DNA of 64,000 nt from Deuterostichococcus epilithicus (GCA_033439295.1 JAVTLE010000015.1:310001-374000), one strand, 5' to 3'; positions 46,601-61,600 are shown, numbered from the stretch's first letter. Program-made: numbers and translations. The notes: generated from the sequence alone by a model not told the origin.

Positions 46601-49600
46601 GCCTCACTCCCAAGACCCCAGGTTGAGCGCCCTGCACGGGCCGAACATCCCCAACAGCATGGAGCATTCAGACCGAGCACAGGGTGTGGCGAGGGGACCC
46701 CATAGTGCAGGAAATGAATATGCAACCGTGTTATTCGCCCCACCTTGGTCTTGGTCATGGAAAAGGTCTGCGGGTTGAACCAGAAGGGGGCAAACAGCAG
46801 GCACACAGCCACCTGCGGTGCACCAGAAACACACTTTCCGGTCAAAACTGCCGGCGCAACAGCGGAGCGAGCAGGCACACCGCCACCTGCAGGAGACCCA
46901 ACACAGCCCCGCCGTCGGCAGCCGCTTGTGCCAGCTGGTACGTTTCCCGAACATATGGCAGCTCCGGAATCGAGCCTCACACGGAGCATAAAAGGTTCAG
47001 ATCCATATAAGAATCGTCTTGATCGAGACGCCAAGAGGCGCACCAGCCAGGCGCCCCAGGTGCTGGAAATGTAGTGGCTGGTGGACACCACCGCCAGCAG
47101 CACCAGCAGCTGCACCAGCTGCACGCCGTAGTAGATATGGCTGCGGCGCACACGCAACGAAGGCCGGGTCAGGCATGAGGGAGAGGCAGGGTGGCGACGC
47201 GCTGCGCTCCGGCCGTGGAAAGGGTGCGGCATCCGGGCCGCTCGCGCAGCTGTGCCCGCGCACATCGCTGCAGTCTGGGCTGCTGTGGAGCGTCTCAAGC
47301 TCGGCTGCATTGCAGGCAGGGTTCATCCCCGCAGCTGACTTTGGCGGCGCCAGCCAGAAAGCCGAGAAGCTCATGAGTAACGCGGAGGTCTGAGGCACCG
47401 CATGGAGGGCCAACTTCTTTTCTCTTTTGTGAACAATTCTGATCAAAGCGGGTGCCCCGGAGCCGTGCCTGCGGGCGTAGGAGGAGTAGGTTTTGACGAA
47501 GGACATGTGGCTGAGCGCGTAGCCGCGCCCCGTGGGGATGTAGGCGGCGCCCCCCGACACTACATCCTCCTTGAAGTAGTAGGCGCTCGTGCGGCTGCGG
47601 AAGATGCCGAACATGATGGAGCCTGCGCCGGAGGGAGGGGCGGCTGGAGCAGCACGTGAGGGGCGCTGGTGCGGCGGCACGGTGGTGTGAGTGTGCAAGG
47701 CGCGGGGCGCCCGGCAGCATGTGATGCGCAGGACCCCCACCCACCAGGCAGCTCCAGTGTACTCAGCGACAGGCGGCAGGGGCGCATGCTTCCGCATGCT
47801 TCGGCCAGCCGCCCGCTGCGCATGATCAAATGGGAGTGAAAGAAGTCTGCAAAGAAGTCTGCTGCCAGAGGCGCACCCTGCATGAACTGGTACAGCAGCG
47901 TGCCGAGCGCGAAGACGAAGCCGCGCTCCAGTAGCAGCTCCACAGCGTAGGTCGCAATCGTCAGCGCGCCAATCTGTACGATGCTGCCCGCCGCCACGCC
48001 GGCGGACTGGCCTGCGGGCCGGTTGGGAGCACCAAGCGGTCACCGCAAGGATGTGGTCGGAAGGACAAACGTTCTAGAGACGTGTCAGTGCGCTGTCGCG
48101 GTTTCGCAGAGGCGGCATGCTACCGCCACCTGTGGCTGAATGGAGGTGCTGTTTCAGTGATTAGACGATGGAGCCATCAGCGGTTGGCATGATGGCTGCA
48201 GCTCAGCAGTGCAGCAGTTCAGCAGGTCAGCCTGCAGTTGCACGTGGCGCCATCGCATCAAGGTCTGCAACAGATCGAACAAGGGCAATGCATGCTGTTG
48301 CGTCGGTGTCAGGCTGAATGTCCCAGGTCGTTGCCCTAGTATGGCAACTGCCGGCCATGACTTGAGGTGCCGAGTGAGGTTCAAGGCGGCATGTTGACGC
48401 CGAGCACAGGACCTTCTCAAGAGTTTTTAAAGCTGCAGTGCAATGCTCTCGCAACCTCACGCGAGAATGATGACTTTCTTGAGCAATAGAGCTGCTCCGG
48501 CTCCGCTTGGCATGAATAGCCATCCGCGACTGTCGCGACAGTCGTGCATGTGATGCAAAGCCATGCTAACTGGCGATGCAGGATGAGAACACATGGGCAG
48601 CTCAGCGAGGGCACACGCAATGTGCGCCACCGGCACAGAACCCGTTTCATGTCCCCAGAACAGTCAATAGCACACCCGGAGCAGGCGTTTGCCCTAAGGG
48701 ACTCGTGCACAGGGTGAGCACGGAGCATGTCGTACATGACACACTCTCAAGTGTGTTATCGCTCTTGGCAGATTGCGCACCGGTGAGCGTGGAGCAGACC
48801 TCGCGGCCATTAGGGCCGCAGGCATACGTCTGCGAGCCCGAGAGCGCCAGCAGCAGGTACACCCAGATGGAAGCGCTGACCGTCAGAAACACTAGGTAGG
48901 TGTTGACGAAGAATCCCGGCCCCGTGTGGTACCTGCAGCGTGAAGGCAGAGGCGCAATGAACTTCCACTCAGTGATGCCCTTGTTTCGTGGTGGCTGCTG
49001 GCTTCAGCCAGGGCGACCGCCAGAACAGGTCCGGCCAGGAAGCGGCAGCAGCAGTGGCAGAAAGGTTGTTGGCGGCGGCGGCGGCAGCACTGCAGAAGGT
49101 ATGAGATGACAGCTACAACAGCACATTGTTGAATTCCGGTCCACAAGCGCACCAAGACAGGAGGCGGGCAAAGTCGAACTGGGTGCCCAGCCGGTACACG
49201 TCGCGTGAGAGCACCTGCTCCCCATTGCCGCCGGCCACCTGAAAACATCAGTGTGACAGCCTGACAGCACAACCCACGAACCCTAGATGTTGCTGCAGCT
49301 TCCGTCTCATGGATCGTGCCGCAAGGCCACCCCTTTGAGCCCTCTCGAGACTGTGTCCCAACACGCCAACCCCGCCGAGTTTGATCCGGTGCCAAATGTC
49401 TCTCTGAAGCGTGTGCACTCTAGGAACATCAGCACTTCGGACCTTGCTCTCGAAGGAGTTGATGGAGTCGAAGCCCATGTCGCGGCCCTTGCCCACTTGG
49501 ATGTACTCCATGAATTTGGTTGCCGCGCCCCTCAGTGTGTGGTTGTAGCCAGCAAAAACGTCCTCGCTGATGTGGAAGGCCCTGCGGTTGCCCGCATACT

Positions 49601-52600
49601 CGTAAAGCATTGTGGACAACGAGACATTGAGGCGAGGAAACCCTGTGACATCCAATGCACATGCAGCGCCGCCGCCGCCACCGCCGACACGGAAGGAAGC
49701 AGGAAGCAGGACCGGCGCACCGTGTGGACTTTGACACGCCGCCTCTCGTCATCACAAAGATCCTGGACCAGAGGTCGGGATGTCCGTAATGGAAGCGCAC
49801 ACCGCCTGGCCAAGCCATCACGCGCTGCACGATGGTGCCGAAGGTGAATTCGGTCGCCGCCGCAAAACTCGCCAGCGCACCTGCCAATGGCGCCACAGAG
49901 GCGGCCTCAGTCGTCAACATGCTGCAGCCAGTCTCAGGTGCAGTCAGCGTGACAGGAGCGTCACAGATGCTGACGGCAGCAACAGCCTGCCATCAGTCGC
50001 CAGTCGGGTGCCTTGCCTCAAAGGCGCAGCCCAGGCACTTGCACAGCTGAAACCCTGCCAGCTGTGGGGCAATGCTCACCCGAGTTCTCTGAGAAGATCC
50101 ACTCGCGGCAGCCGACGCAGGCAATGGGCTGCGGACCTCGCCTCCGCCGCTTCGACCGTACCTGCAGGTATTGCCGCAGCAGTTTTTCAGACTCCACTTA
50201 CGGACATTCATCAGCTCCCTCCTGTAGTTCCGACCACCAAGGCGGCAGAGGTGTAGGCTATTCACAAGCAAGCCTGATCGAACTCGGCTCGGATCATGCT
50301 CGCCTGAGGCATGGCGGTGCGGTCCGCCCCCGTCGGGTCAACAGTCAGCCGCACGTCAGCGGCCGCATCCGGCGGCGGCAGCCCGCCGGCCAAGCCGGGC
50401 GTGAACTCCGACACCAAGTTGCGCATCTTCAGCGCCTCTGCCAGGTAGTTGTCCTGCGAGTCATGGGTTGCATAATGGTTTTCGTGTTAATGACAGTGTC
50501 AATGGGTATCGCCAGTAACGCTGCGTTCATTGCGGCCACCAGGTTGGGTATCTTTGCGCCTCTGCCAGTATGTTGCCCTGCGAGTGAGAGGATGAGGGTT
50601 GGAGGCGCGCTAGGTATCTGCAAATATCCTGCTGTTGGTGTCGCATATGCAGATGCCACTGCTACTGGCGTTGAGGTGTGTGCTGATCGAGACTCCGTCT
50701 CAATGAGCTTTTCGAAAACACTGAGGCGTTTCTGTCTTGTGTCGGCGCGGACTTGCGGTGTATTGCACCCGTCGCTCCCTGCTGCATTGCTGCATACTGT
50801 GAACCTGCAGCTTGCGACCGCCCCCAGCAGACAGCACCAGACGCGAAACAAGATGCAGGGTCGACCCCCAGGCGCTGGCTCCTGTGCTTCCCAGCTCAAG
50901 GCTGCGAGAGTCGTTTGGCAGCCTTGCTTGCAGCCTTGCAGCGGAGGCAGCGGGCATGAGCCGGGACATGTCAGGCCGCATCAGGCTGCACCCACCAACA
51001 TTGTCATGCGGGTCCCGCCAAATGTGTACAGCACACCAAGCTGAGACTCGGCCTACAGGAACGCCTACAGGGGAATGGCGACGCCCCACCTGGTTCATGT
51101 CGATGGCCTGCAGCGCCTCGTTGAAGCAGAAGATCATGGCATGGTTTTGGTTCTCCGGCTTGCCCTCGCCCAGCACCACGCCGCGTCCGCTCTCCGGGTT
51201 GTCCGGCAGCCGCACCCTGCCAGAGACACAGGTTTGCCGTCAGAAGTTCTGCAACTGTACCGCCCTGCATCCTGTCGGCACCTGGAATGTGCAGAGCGCC
51301 AAACCGCACATGCTGCTGGGGCTGTCTGGCAACCGCATCGTGTTTGCGACATGCATGCGATTCATTCGGCCCTCTGCAAGGAGACTTTCAATTGCGAGTC
51401 GGTTCTTGTGTGGCACCACGATGCGCCTACACACGTGTCAGACTCGCCTTGCCAACGTCCGCAAACACTCCCGATGCTTGCACCTGGAACCGCAAAGGCT
51501 TGCTCCGTGATGGGCATCAGACACTATTTGTGTGGCAGGGCCACAAAACTGTCCTTCGGTGCACTCGCACCTGTAGATCTCCTCGACGGCGGAGTCGGTG
51601 CCGCTGGGCTCGGTGCCGAGGCCGCGCACGAGCACACTCCACTGACCGGCGCGCCCGCCGCCGCCGCCGCCGCCGGAGTTCGTGTCCAGGAATGCGACCC
51701 GCAGCCCGGGGTACTGCCACAGCAGGGTCTCCACGCCGCGCGCCAGCCAGCGGCCCTTAGCTGTCGCGCTGCCGCGGTTCTTGCCGTACACCTTGGCGGC
51801 AAGTGAAACAGGGTGTAGTCAGCGCACGCTGTGGACTGTGGGGCTGCCGCCGCACTGGGGGTTGCCGCTCGGCAGATCAGGTCTATGCGGGAAGCGAGCG
51901 CATGATACCTGCAGAGTCAGCATGCAGCATGGAGCTGCCTGGCGGAAGCGCCTTGGCTGCTCAGATGCCTGGCGGGGGCAATAGTGAACATAAACCCCAA
52001 GACTGAGCCTCTGGGCAGCAGCAGCGGGACCTCGGGCGGGAGCAGCATGCGGGGAGCAGCAGCAAGCTGGTCGAGTTGCTCTTCTTCTACCGGAGCGACA
52101 CGCACCTGGCTGGCAACGACGTAGGTGTACTTGGACTCGATGAGGTCGGCCAGCCACAGCTGGTAGTCCGCCTCAGCCATGTCGGCCGGCCGCGGGTTCT
52201 CCACCTCCGCCAGGAGCTTCAGTCCGTCCGCGTATGCCATCATGCCTGCGGCTCGCGGGACATCAGGTTTTAGTGCAGAATGCAAAATTGTGAACGAGAA
52301 GACCGGGGCTTTCTGCGCGCGTCACCCAGCGGCTGCAGCCTGCCTGCGTGCACTCCCATGCCTGTGGTCAAGGCGCCGTGATTCACGTCACCGCCAGGAG
52401 CGGCTGGACAGTGTGCCCGCGGTCGCCTGGCCCAGCGCAGACCCGCCCGCAGGTGCTGCGACATCGCCACACCACCGGTGCAGGCTCACTGCCGCTCGGT
52501 CGCAGGGATGAGATCCACTTGGGGGTGGCTGAGGCGGCCGTGAGGGGTGGTCGAACGAAAAGCCGCAGCTCTGCACCGTCACGGCCGTACTGCCAAACTT

Positions 52601-55600
52601 GCAGCTACACGAGGTGCTCATCCCTCGAGCGGGCTGCCCACCTCGCACGGTGCGCGCCAGCAGCTGCCCGCGGTAGGCGGCCCACAGCTGCAGCTCCATC
52701 TGGAGGTGCGCCAGGGCGCCGCCCTCGCAGAAGTCCTCCTCAGACACGGCGTTCGGCTCGATGGCGTTCAGGCGCGGCCCCATGCGCTCGAGGAAGTGTT
52801 CCCAGTCGCGTGGGTACAGGCTGCGGATGTAGGTCATCGGCGACACGCCATCCTCGGTCTCCGTGATCAGGTCGGTCAGGCCCTGCGGAGTGCGGGAGCG
52901 TGTGTGACTGGGAGTTGATGCTGGCGGTAATGAGCATGCGTGATCTGGAGTTGATGCTGGAGCGTGTCTCATTCCAGCCCAGGCTGCTGTGCGCGGTGCA
53001 GCTCGCAATAAGGTTCCTGCCTACATACTGAGGTGTGGCTGCAGGCGCAGCCTTCAACCTTGCTGCATCTGCCTGCTGCGACCACGCTGCAGGCAGATGC
53101 AGCGTGGTCGCCTCCTCGAGACCTGCAGATGCCAGGAGGTCCCCGGATGCTCATGCGCATGAAACACCTGTGGGATAAAATCTGGAGGCACACCTTTGCT
53201 GAGGCAGAGCTGCTGAGGCCGAGCGCCCGCGCAGTGTCCTTAGCGTTGAGGGCGTAGATGACGTCCTCCTCGTCTGCATGCCGCAGATCGCGAGCGATGG
53301 TTGAGGACTCAAGCGGACACGCGCCAATGGAGCTGCAGCATGACAACAAACACGGCGGCGAGAGCATGCCGGAGACTTGGCTCGGCCTCTTCGTCCACCA
53401 TGCTCTGTGGTTGCCATGCTCTGCAGAGTTGCGTGTACGGCCTCCCGGCGCAGGCTGCCGCGGCTTCTGGTCACTCAGAGTTCCCGCGGCTGCAACACGC
53501 GATGCGCGGAAGCAGCGCCGCCGCTGAAGTGCCGGCATCAGGACGCCAGCAGCAATGCAGCGGGGACTGCCTGCCTAAGGGACAAAAAATCGATGGTGCT
53601 CCTGGACACAAAGGTTGTTGGGGGGCGCACAGTGCGGCGTGAGGGTGCCGAAGGACAGCATGGAGGCCACAGGGGGCGGCCGCGTCAGCTGCGGGTTCTT
53701 CAGCGACGACAGGAAGAAGGACAGGATGCGCTGTGCCTCGTCGCCGCGCGGCGCCGTGCCCCCTGGCGGCACCTCCAGCATCAGCAGCAGCTGCTTGATG
53801 GCCTGCGGCGTGCAGGGCAGGGCTCGGCTGAGGGGCAGGGCTCTGTTCGGGACCACGACCGGGCCAGTGTCAGCCGCAGCAGCTGCGTGATTGCGTGCGG
53901 GGAGGATCAGCATTGTTCCTGTGGTCTGGGATGCGTGACGACGCAAGCGCCAGATGTGTGTGTGGCATGCAGCTGCGAGTCTGGCCATTGCAGCAGCCTT
54001 CATGCACACACCCGCCTTGCAACATTGACACTGCCAGTGATGCCTCTGGCAGCGGCAGCCCAGCACTGCAGGCGATACATGCAACTGCACTTTCGCTGTC
54101 ATTCCGCGGCGCACCTTTCGCATGACATCCTTGGCGGCGGAGGCGGGGCTCTCCTCGAACAGCGCAGACAGCGGGCCGCCGTACCCGTCCCCCTCGCCCT
54201 CTGTGAACGCCGCCCACTCCGCAGGCGCCAGCTTGCTGGCCTGGAGGATGGGGTGTGCGCAAGGGGAGCGTCAGAGAGCGCAAGGCTGCTGCACGACCTC
54301 CAAAATGTGCCACGTGCCCCGTCGGGCACCAGCTTGCTGGCCTTTGAAAAGGTGCCATGATGCTAATGGGTTGCTGCAAAGCGGCTGCATGGATGAAATT
54401 TTGAAAGCACGCCGTTCAGTCTATGGTCTGACGCTGCTCGCCTGGTGTGCCGCTGCAACAGTTGCTGACACCGGTGGCTGCTCTGCAAGCAAGCATGGGC
54501 GTACAGGGTGCAACTCCTATCTCTGCGCTGACTGTTTAGCAGCCTGTGACTGTTCAGCAGCCGGTGTCCGAGGCTCCCTAAACTCGCAACCGGCGGACCG
54601 CGGCCCATACCTGCAGGTCCGCAATAGCGAGGCTAGCCTCCGCGGCGCGGGCGTGCTTCTGGCGGGACCATGACCCACCGCCCGCCGCGTCCAGCCCCTT
54701 GGGGTGCCGCCGCTTCACCGCCTGCGCAAAATTCACACACGGGCCTGCAGCACTGCCGAGGCACGGGGCAGGGGCAGCAGCCAAAGAACTTCGGTCAAAG
54801 ATGAAGGGGTGGTGGTGCTATTCGAGTCCTCAACTGCAGGAAGTATCGCTGGCCATGCTGCCACCCACCTGACACTTTGAGGCGCCAGCGTCTCCAGGCG
54901 CACGCGCCGTCAAAGGAAGCTGCACCCGTGCACTAGCGCACCTCGATCTCGACGGTGATGTGGTCCAAGAGGTCGCTCAGGTTCTTGCGTAGCGCCGCCG
55001 CCGCCGCGGAGCGCGCCCGCCGCGCTCCGGAGTCCGGAACCGGCCGTGCCAGCTCCTCCAGGCTGAATGATGAGAAAGCAACAGTCAAAAGACTGAATAG
55101 GATGTAGCGAAATCGGTTTGTGAGCCCGGCACCGGCCGCGCCAGCTCCTCCAGCCTGGCAGATGCCGAGAAAATGTCGGTTGGCTGGCTGGATGGGTTGT
55201 AGCGGCACTCGTTTCTGAACGACTCTGAGTTGACGCTCAGCTGTTTTCGAAAGCCGAGGCACGCCCAATGCCACAGCTCGGCGCCAGGCAGCGCAGTCGC
55301 GTGCGACCGCACACCGACACCGGGCGGCAGCGCTGCGACCTGCAGCAGCGGGCGTAAGCACTGCAGGTCATGGACAGATGTGAAGGGTCGGCGTCCAGCC
55401 TTGCAGCGGGGGTCGAGCGGTCGCACCGGTGCAGCAGCGCGATGATGTCCTTGAGGGCCGCCTGGCGGGCGTTGCGGTGGTGCGCCGTCTCCGGCTCATG
55501 CACCGGAACGAATGCCAGGAACACCTTGGCCTGCAACGAGAGGCGATCGGACGTGGGTGCGGCTGCCGTGAGGAGGGATCGAGGAGGGCCACCTCCGCGT

Positions 55601-58600
55601 GTAGGCCCTACACCCTCGGGTCGATTCCCTCGGCTCCCGGAGAAACGCTCCCCTGCGGCTCGTGAGGGCGTGCAGCTGCAGCAGCGGGCGCAATTTCCAA
55701 CTTCCCCCATCAAAATTAAAGAAAACCCCTCACTCGCGTCTCGGTGGGGATCTCGAGCAGCCACACGGGCAGGCTGTGCAGCTTTCCCCGTCGACGATTA
55801 CGAATGAATTTTTTTGATAATGGCAAACCCCTCACCTGCGCCTCTGTGAGCACATCGAGCTGCAGCAGCGCCCAGCAGAGCAGGCTGCGCAGCTCCCGCA
55901 GCGCCACCTCCTGTGCGTCCGACAGCCCGGGCGTCTCCGCCGCCGCATTGACCTGCCCCGCGTAGAAGAAGACCGGCAGCAGGAAGGGGCGCATCCCCTC
56001 CACCACCTGCGCGTGCATGTGCGTCATGTTGATGGGCATTGCAGTGCGCTGCCGGGCTCTGGAAGCCGGTGCAAGCTCACTTGGCTGGCGCCTGAGGACC
56101 GGTGCCAGTCGACTGCAGGATGTGGGCGGAGCAGCGCCTGGGAACGCGCCGACAGAGGCTGGTCATTGTGACTCCTGAGGGCACACAGCAGGTGACAGAC
56201 CACGACTGTTGGTCTCACTTGCTTAACACAGGTTCCAACAGTCCAACACAGGGAAGTCAGGTGTACCAGCCACCGACCGCCAGAGAACGCGGACGGCCCA
56301 GGATACCTGGATGCTGTCGTCGATGGGCAGGTGCACGAAACTGAGGTTGCGGCGCTCGCCCTCTGATAGCAGGTCCACAGACCGCAGCTCGTCGACGATG
56401 GCATTCCACACGTCGCTGAACACCAGCCACATGGCCACCCTGCGGCAGCGGGGGCGCTTCGATGCTGAGCACCAGCATCTGTTGTGATTCGAGACCTGGG
56501 CTGTGAATATGCAACGTTGCAGCGCGACGGCGCTTCCGGCAGACCACAGCGCAGGGCTGGCGCCACTGCCTGCCCTCGCCCCTTTTCCGGTTGCATGGTC
56601 TTTGGTGACGAGCTCTGGGCATCGGATGCTCCTGGATGCTCCGGCAGCGCATACTTTCATGCGGAACACTCCTCTGCCGGGCTCTCTCTCAGGGAGTGGG
56701 CAACAGACACTCCATGACAACAATCATCATGTTGCACATTCATCACACATATTATTAAGGGGTAGACTCACTGGTCGTCGTGCAGGGAGGCGAGCACGTT
56801 CTTCTTGCGGCGGTGCAGGGCACCCGCGACGGAGGACCGCTGCCGCCGAAGCGCCTGCGCCTGCGGCTGGCTCAGCAGCGGCATTGCGCCCGACTTGCGC
56901 AGCGGCGGCATGCCGTTCGTCGGGTCCGCGCCGCCTGTGTGAGGAACCAGGCACAGGCACACGCATCGAGCCAGTGCCGACCGTCCAGAGCCTGTCACGG
57001 ACGGACTTGTGAGGGTGTGGGGGTGCGGCTGCAGCAGTGCAGCAGTGACTGCCACACCGCGAGCACTGCCAGCAGCGGTGAGGTCGCCCGTCTGGCAGTG
57101 ACACACGCACACACTGACGAACAGTGGTGCACCACGGCACACGCAAGGGTGTGGACCGTGACCTTCTAGACCCTAAACCCCAAACCCACCTGCGGGTGGC
57201 AGCCCGGCGCCCCCGGCCATGGAGGCACCGCCGCGGGCGGCGGCCGCCATGCGCTGCGCCGCGGCGGCCCGCCGCGGCGGCGGCTCCCGCGCCGCGGACG
57301 CCAGGTTGCCGGAGCTGGCGCCGCCGCGAGCTGCCTCGTTGATGGCCCTGCACCCAGAAGCGTGCCGGGTTCAAGTCCGGCCGAGCTTGCGCTCCTTCTT
57401 GAGTTGACACAGCCGCTTGCACTCCTTCTCGCATGAACACAGCCGCTGTCACACTGGGGCCTTGCAAGGCTTTGAGCCTGCCTCCACAGGTCTGTCTGCG
57501 AACCCTGTGCATGCTCGCAGATGTGCATCCGCGCGCATGCACAAGACTCGTGCACCGCAGCACACAGCGCGCATCTGCGTCTGTGCGCCTGGTGTCTCCA
57601 CACAGCCGGCCCGCAGCGGCACCTGAGGATGTTGGAGCCGCCTTCGCGGCTGATGCAGCGGGACCACCACTGCTGGGGGCCCTTGTGGAAGTTCTGCCGC
57701 AGCTCCTGGAAGTTGCTGACGACGCCCAGGTTGAGCCACACCAGCCCCTTGAGCGCGCCAAAGATCGCGGAGACGACCTGCGACAGGGAACATTGGGGAA
57801 TGTGTTCTCGTCTAGTTGGGTCTCGAGACAAGCGTTGCGGACAACGCTGAGACCACACCAGCACTGTTGGTGCGCCAAAGATCGATGACCCCAGCCTCAC
57901 GCGGCCTCAGGCTGCAGCAAGCTTCCCCGCCGTGCCTCTGGTCCATAATGGCAGATACCCAGATACCCAGATAGCCATCAGGCCAGGATTGGATTCGGCT
58001 GTGCCGCTGCCACCCTCCTCAGCGCCAGCCGGCACCAGCGCCGCACAGCCTGTAGGGGCGTCTCTCCATGCATTCCCGGCCGGCCTGGGGCACTCTTGGC
58101 CCTCCGACATGTCTCGACGTGTTGCTGACTTGACGACGCACCGAGTAGAAGATGCCGGTGTCGACAAGGGACAGCAGGAAGGCCGGCAGCCCGCGCGCGA
58201 TGCACAGGATGAAGTCGGCGGAGGGGCCCGAGCTGCCTGAGCGCAGCCAGCCGCGGTTCCACAGCCCCTTCATGGGCCCCTCGAGCGGCTTGATGACGGC
58301 AAACCAGTCGAAGGCGACCTTCATGGCCAGCACCGCCGCCCAGAAGGCGACGTTGGCCCACGCCTGCGTCCACGGCACCTGCGGCGGCCGCGGGCTCGGG
58401 GTTTCAGGGCTGCTGCAGCATCCTCGAAGGTGAGGTGATGGCAGACGTGCGCTTGAGAATGGGGTGTCGGACTGTTTGCCAGGCCAGCAGGTGACTCTGC
58501 AAGAGCCGCAGCGTGCGGGGACGCTGTAGCAGTGCGCCGGGGGTTGGTGCGGCTCTAAACTACTGCAGGCTTCTTGCTTGCAAGCGTGCAATCACCCTGG

Positions 58601-61600
58601 CACAGCATACGCGTTGGTTTCCTCACCCGCATGCGCAGGGGGGCGAGATACTCCTTAGCAGAGGGGTGCGCTGAGGCGGCGCCCAGGCGGCGGAAAAGCC
58701 AGGCGATGCCGCGGAAGAACCAGCCGGGCGCCAGTCGCCGGTGCGAGAAGCGGACGCAGCTGTCTGCCATCTCGTGCCAGGAGCTGACAACGTACCTGCC
58801 GCGGAAAGCTGTGCCATTAGTCTCACAGGACAGCGGTGGGATCCAAAGCGATAATGACGCCGCAGCGCATCGAAGGTGTGGATCCTGCTGGAAGACACAT
58901 AAGGTTGGCAGAATGTGAGCAAAAATTTTCTTGGAGGGATGCACATACACCTGCAAGTCTGACACCTGGAGAGACTTGCAACCAGACTGCGCACTGAGGC
59001 AATCATGCGATGCAAAGGCGCGCACCCGTAGCGGCTGGACACGACGGCGTGGAAGCCGATGACACCGCCATATGCCGACGCCCCAATGATCCACACGATG
59101 TGCGTCTTGCCCAGCAGCCACCAGACGAAGCAGAACCACAGGCCGGCGTTGAGCACCGCCCACGTCAGCATGCCCCAGACGTGGATGCGCCAGGCGGGAC
59201 TGCCCCATAGCCGCTGGCCTTTGCCTGCACAGTAGTTAAGGCGCAGGTGTCAGCAGCGGCATGTTTGTCACTTGGCTCTCTGATAAGACGTAAACATTGC
59301 AATCGCAACAGCATGCAGCATCCAGCCATTTGCCCATCTGCCCATTTGCATCGCCATGCAGAGTCAAGATCCAATTCGCATATTATTTATCGTAAATTCA
59401 AGGTTGGGCCCCTCACCTGCGGGCCGCTGCGTCCAGAAGGCGGCAAACTGGTCCAGCAGGGACAGCCCTGCGTGCGTGAGCAGCACGATGGAGGCCACCC
59501 ACCAGTCGCCGTCCGTCCACGCCAGGCTGGCCAGCAGCTGGAACAGCATGATGTGGAAGGCGATGACACGGAAGAAGGCCCTGCAACAGGAGTCCAGCAG
59601 CGAGGGTCGCGAGGCGCCTCGGAGTTAGTGATCTTCCGCCCATGACGCCCAGCAGGGCCACTGCTCATGCCGAACCAGACACATCGTGTGACCGCCTGAC
59701 CGCCCTGAGGCCGACACTGCCCCGAGCTTTGTTGTGCCCCAGTGGTCTGCAGTTCGTTTGCTCGTCCTTGCTGCCTCGAAGCTCCGAAAGCTCAACCCAT
59801 ACTAGTTGCTCATGCATCGCTGACTTTGGGACGTAATTGCCATGAACTCAAACCAAGTCAAGGATCTGCTCGGATCAAGACATGAGGATCCTGCTGCTGC
59901 ATTCTAAATCAAGCAAAAATGCCTTGATTGAAAGGCCGCCGCCCAGAGCATGCACAACGTGGGCGTATGCGGGCGGTGGCAGGCCTGCAGCCGGGTTGCG
60001 AGATGCCGCTGCATCTCGCCAATGCCGCCGCATCAGCAACGCAAATGACGGAGCCTGGGGCGGCCCATGCCAGGCACACGAGGAATGAAAATCGCAGAAA
60101 CTGTCTGCTCAATGAGCTCTGGTCGCAATTCGTTTGAATATTGTGTTTGTTGAGTCTTTTTACTACCAGTCCCACGGAAACACACCGGTAGATCATGAAG
60201 AAGGAGCGGCACTCGATGAAAGTCTTGCCCAGCACGTGCTTGGACCACCAGTCGCGCGCGACGACGGGGTCCCAGTCCCGGGGGTCCCGCGACAGCCGCG
60301 CCGCGGCCGCCGCGTCGCCATTGCTGCCCCGGTGCAGCAGCGCGCTCACGCCTGCAGGGTCGGCAGAGACGCCGACTGAGAGGGGGGGAAGGGTCCAGAG
60401 CGTCCGGCAGGATGGGTGGCGGTGACTGCTTGGAGGCTGCCGCCTTTCGCCACCGCGACGCGGCTGTGCGCCAGACTGCCTGCAGGAGTACGTCAGTATC
60501 GTGCAGGGTCCCAATGGCACGGTGGCCAGTGGTGGCCAGCAGGAAACTGGGTTTGCACCCTCAGAAACCAGCACTCCTCTTGTGTAGTCCCATGAGTTCC
60601 ATGGGACTTCAAGCATGTGCTCAAGGTTCCGCAGGGACTGAATGTCCTGCCGGACATGCTGCACGTTGGCGCTTCTGTGGTGTGGTGTCGCTCGCACAAC
60701 CCGGACACCCCGGACAGGTGCTGGTCAGAGGCTGTCAACAGTCCATGGTCACTCGACAGCAGGCCGAAGCTTCCAAAGGCGCCTTGTCATGCCGTCAAGT
60801 GGGCTGTTCGCATGTCACGCACCATGGTGTTGCTCCCGCGGCAGTGGCGTCGGCCCGCCCGGCAGCCCGATGGCCAGCAGCGCGGTGAGCGGCTCCGCCA
60901 GGAAGTTGACCTGCTCACCGTCGACGGTGATGGCCATCTTGTCCAGGACCTGCCGTCAAGAGGGCATTGACGTCGCTCAGTATTTTCGGTGGCCGGAGCC
61001 GCAAAGCCCGGCCAGAGAACTGCCTTGCCCAGTTCGCCTTCCAAGGCAGGGAAACATGCCGTCCAGCACCTGCTTCGCACGAACACGAGCCCTTTTTGTG
61101 ACAACAGAAAACAGTCACTGGTGTGGCATTTCCAGCTAGTCGTCGACAGTCCGTGCAATGCAAGTCGCATCCTATTCGCAAGCCTGGCTGCCTACAGTGG
61201 TGTGTGGGTGGAGTCTGCAGGTTCCAGCTGTTCCAGCAAGCGGCTGACAGTGCTCGCTTTCAGGAGTCGCAGGCAGCCCGGTACCCCCTCCCCACCTACA
61301 GGCTGCTGCACGAAGAACGGCCACCAGAATTTGAGCCGCAGCCGCCGCAGCATTGTGCCCTGGTTGCTGAAAGGCTTCTTTTGCTCGACTTTCCAGACAT
61401 TCTTGGTGTGAATGGTGGTGCAAGGGCTTCGAGAGCTGTGGGGCCGGGCGCGCCTGATGCACGACGTCGTGGCGGCAGAAGCACTCGTTGACATCGTCGT
61501 AGCCGAGTCGTGCGGCGATCTCCACACCGCGGCCACCGTCCCGGTCGATCGCCTGGGCGAGGCAACGGAACAGCGGCGCTACCACCTGCGAGGAAATGAT

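Noticed and set aside
47471-47590. Loss of a substrate-binding Arg in the callose synthase 'YIPTGRGY' motif
   Set aside because: Plant enzymes have RATG here, but yeast FKS proteins have an IATG-like form, so the change is within normal family variation.
57171-57189. True telomere or chromosome end
   Set aside because: Only two to three degenerate units, located inside a gene, with coding continuing on both sides.
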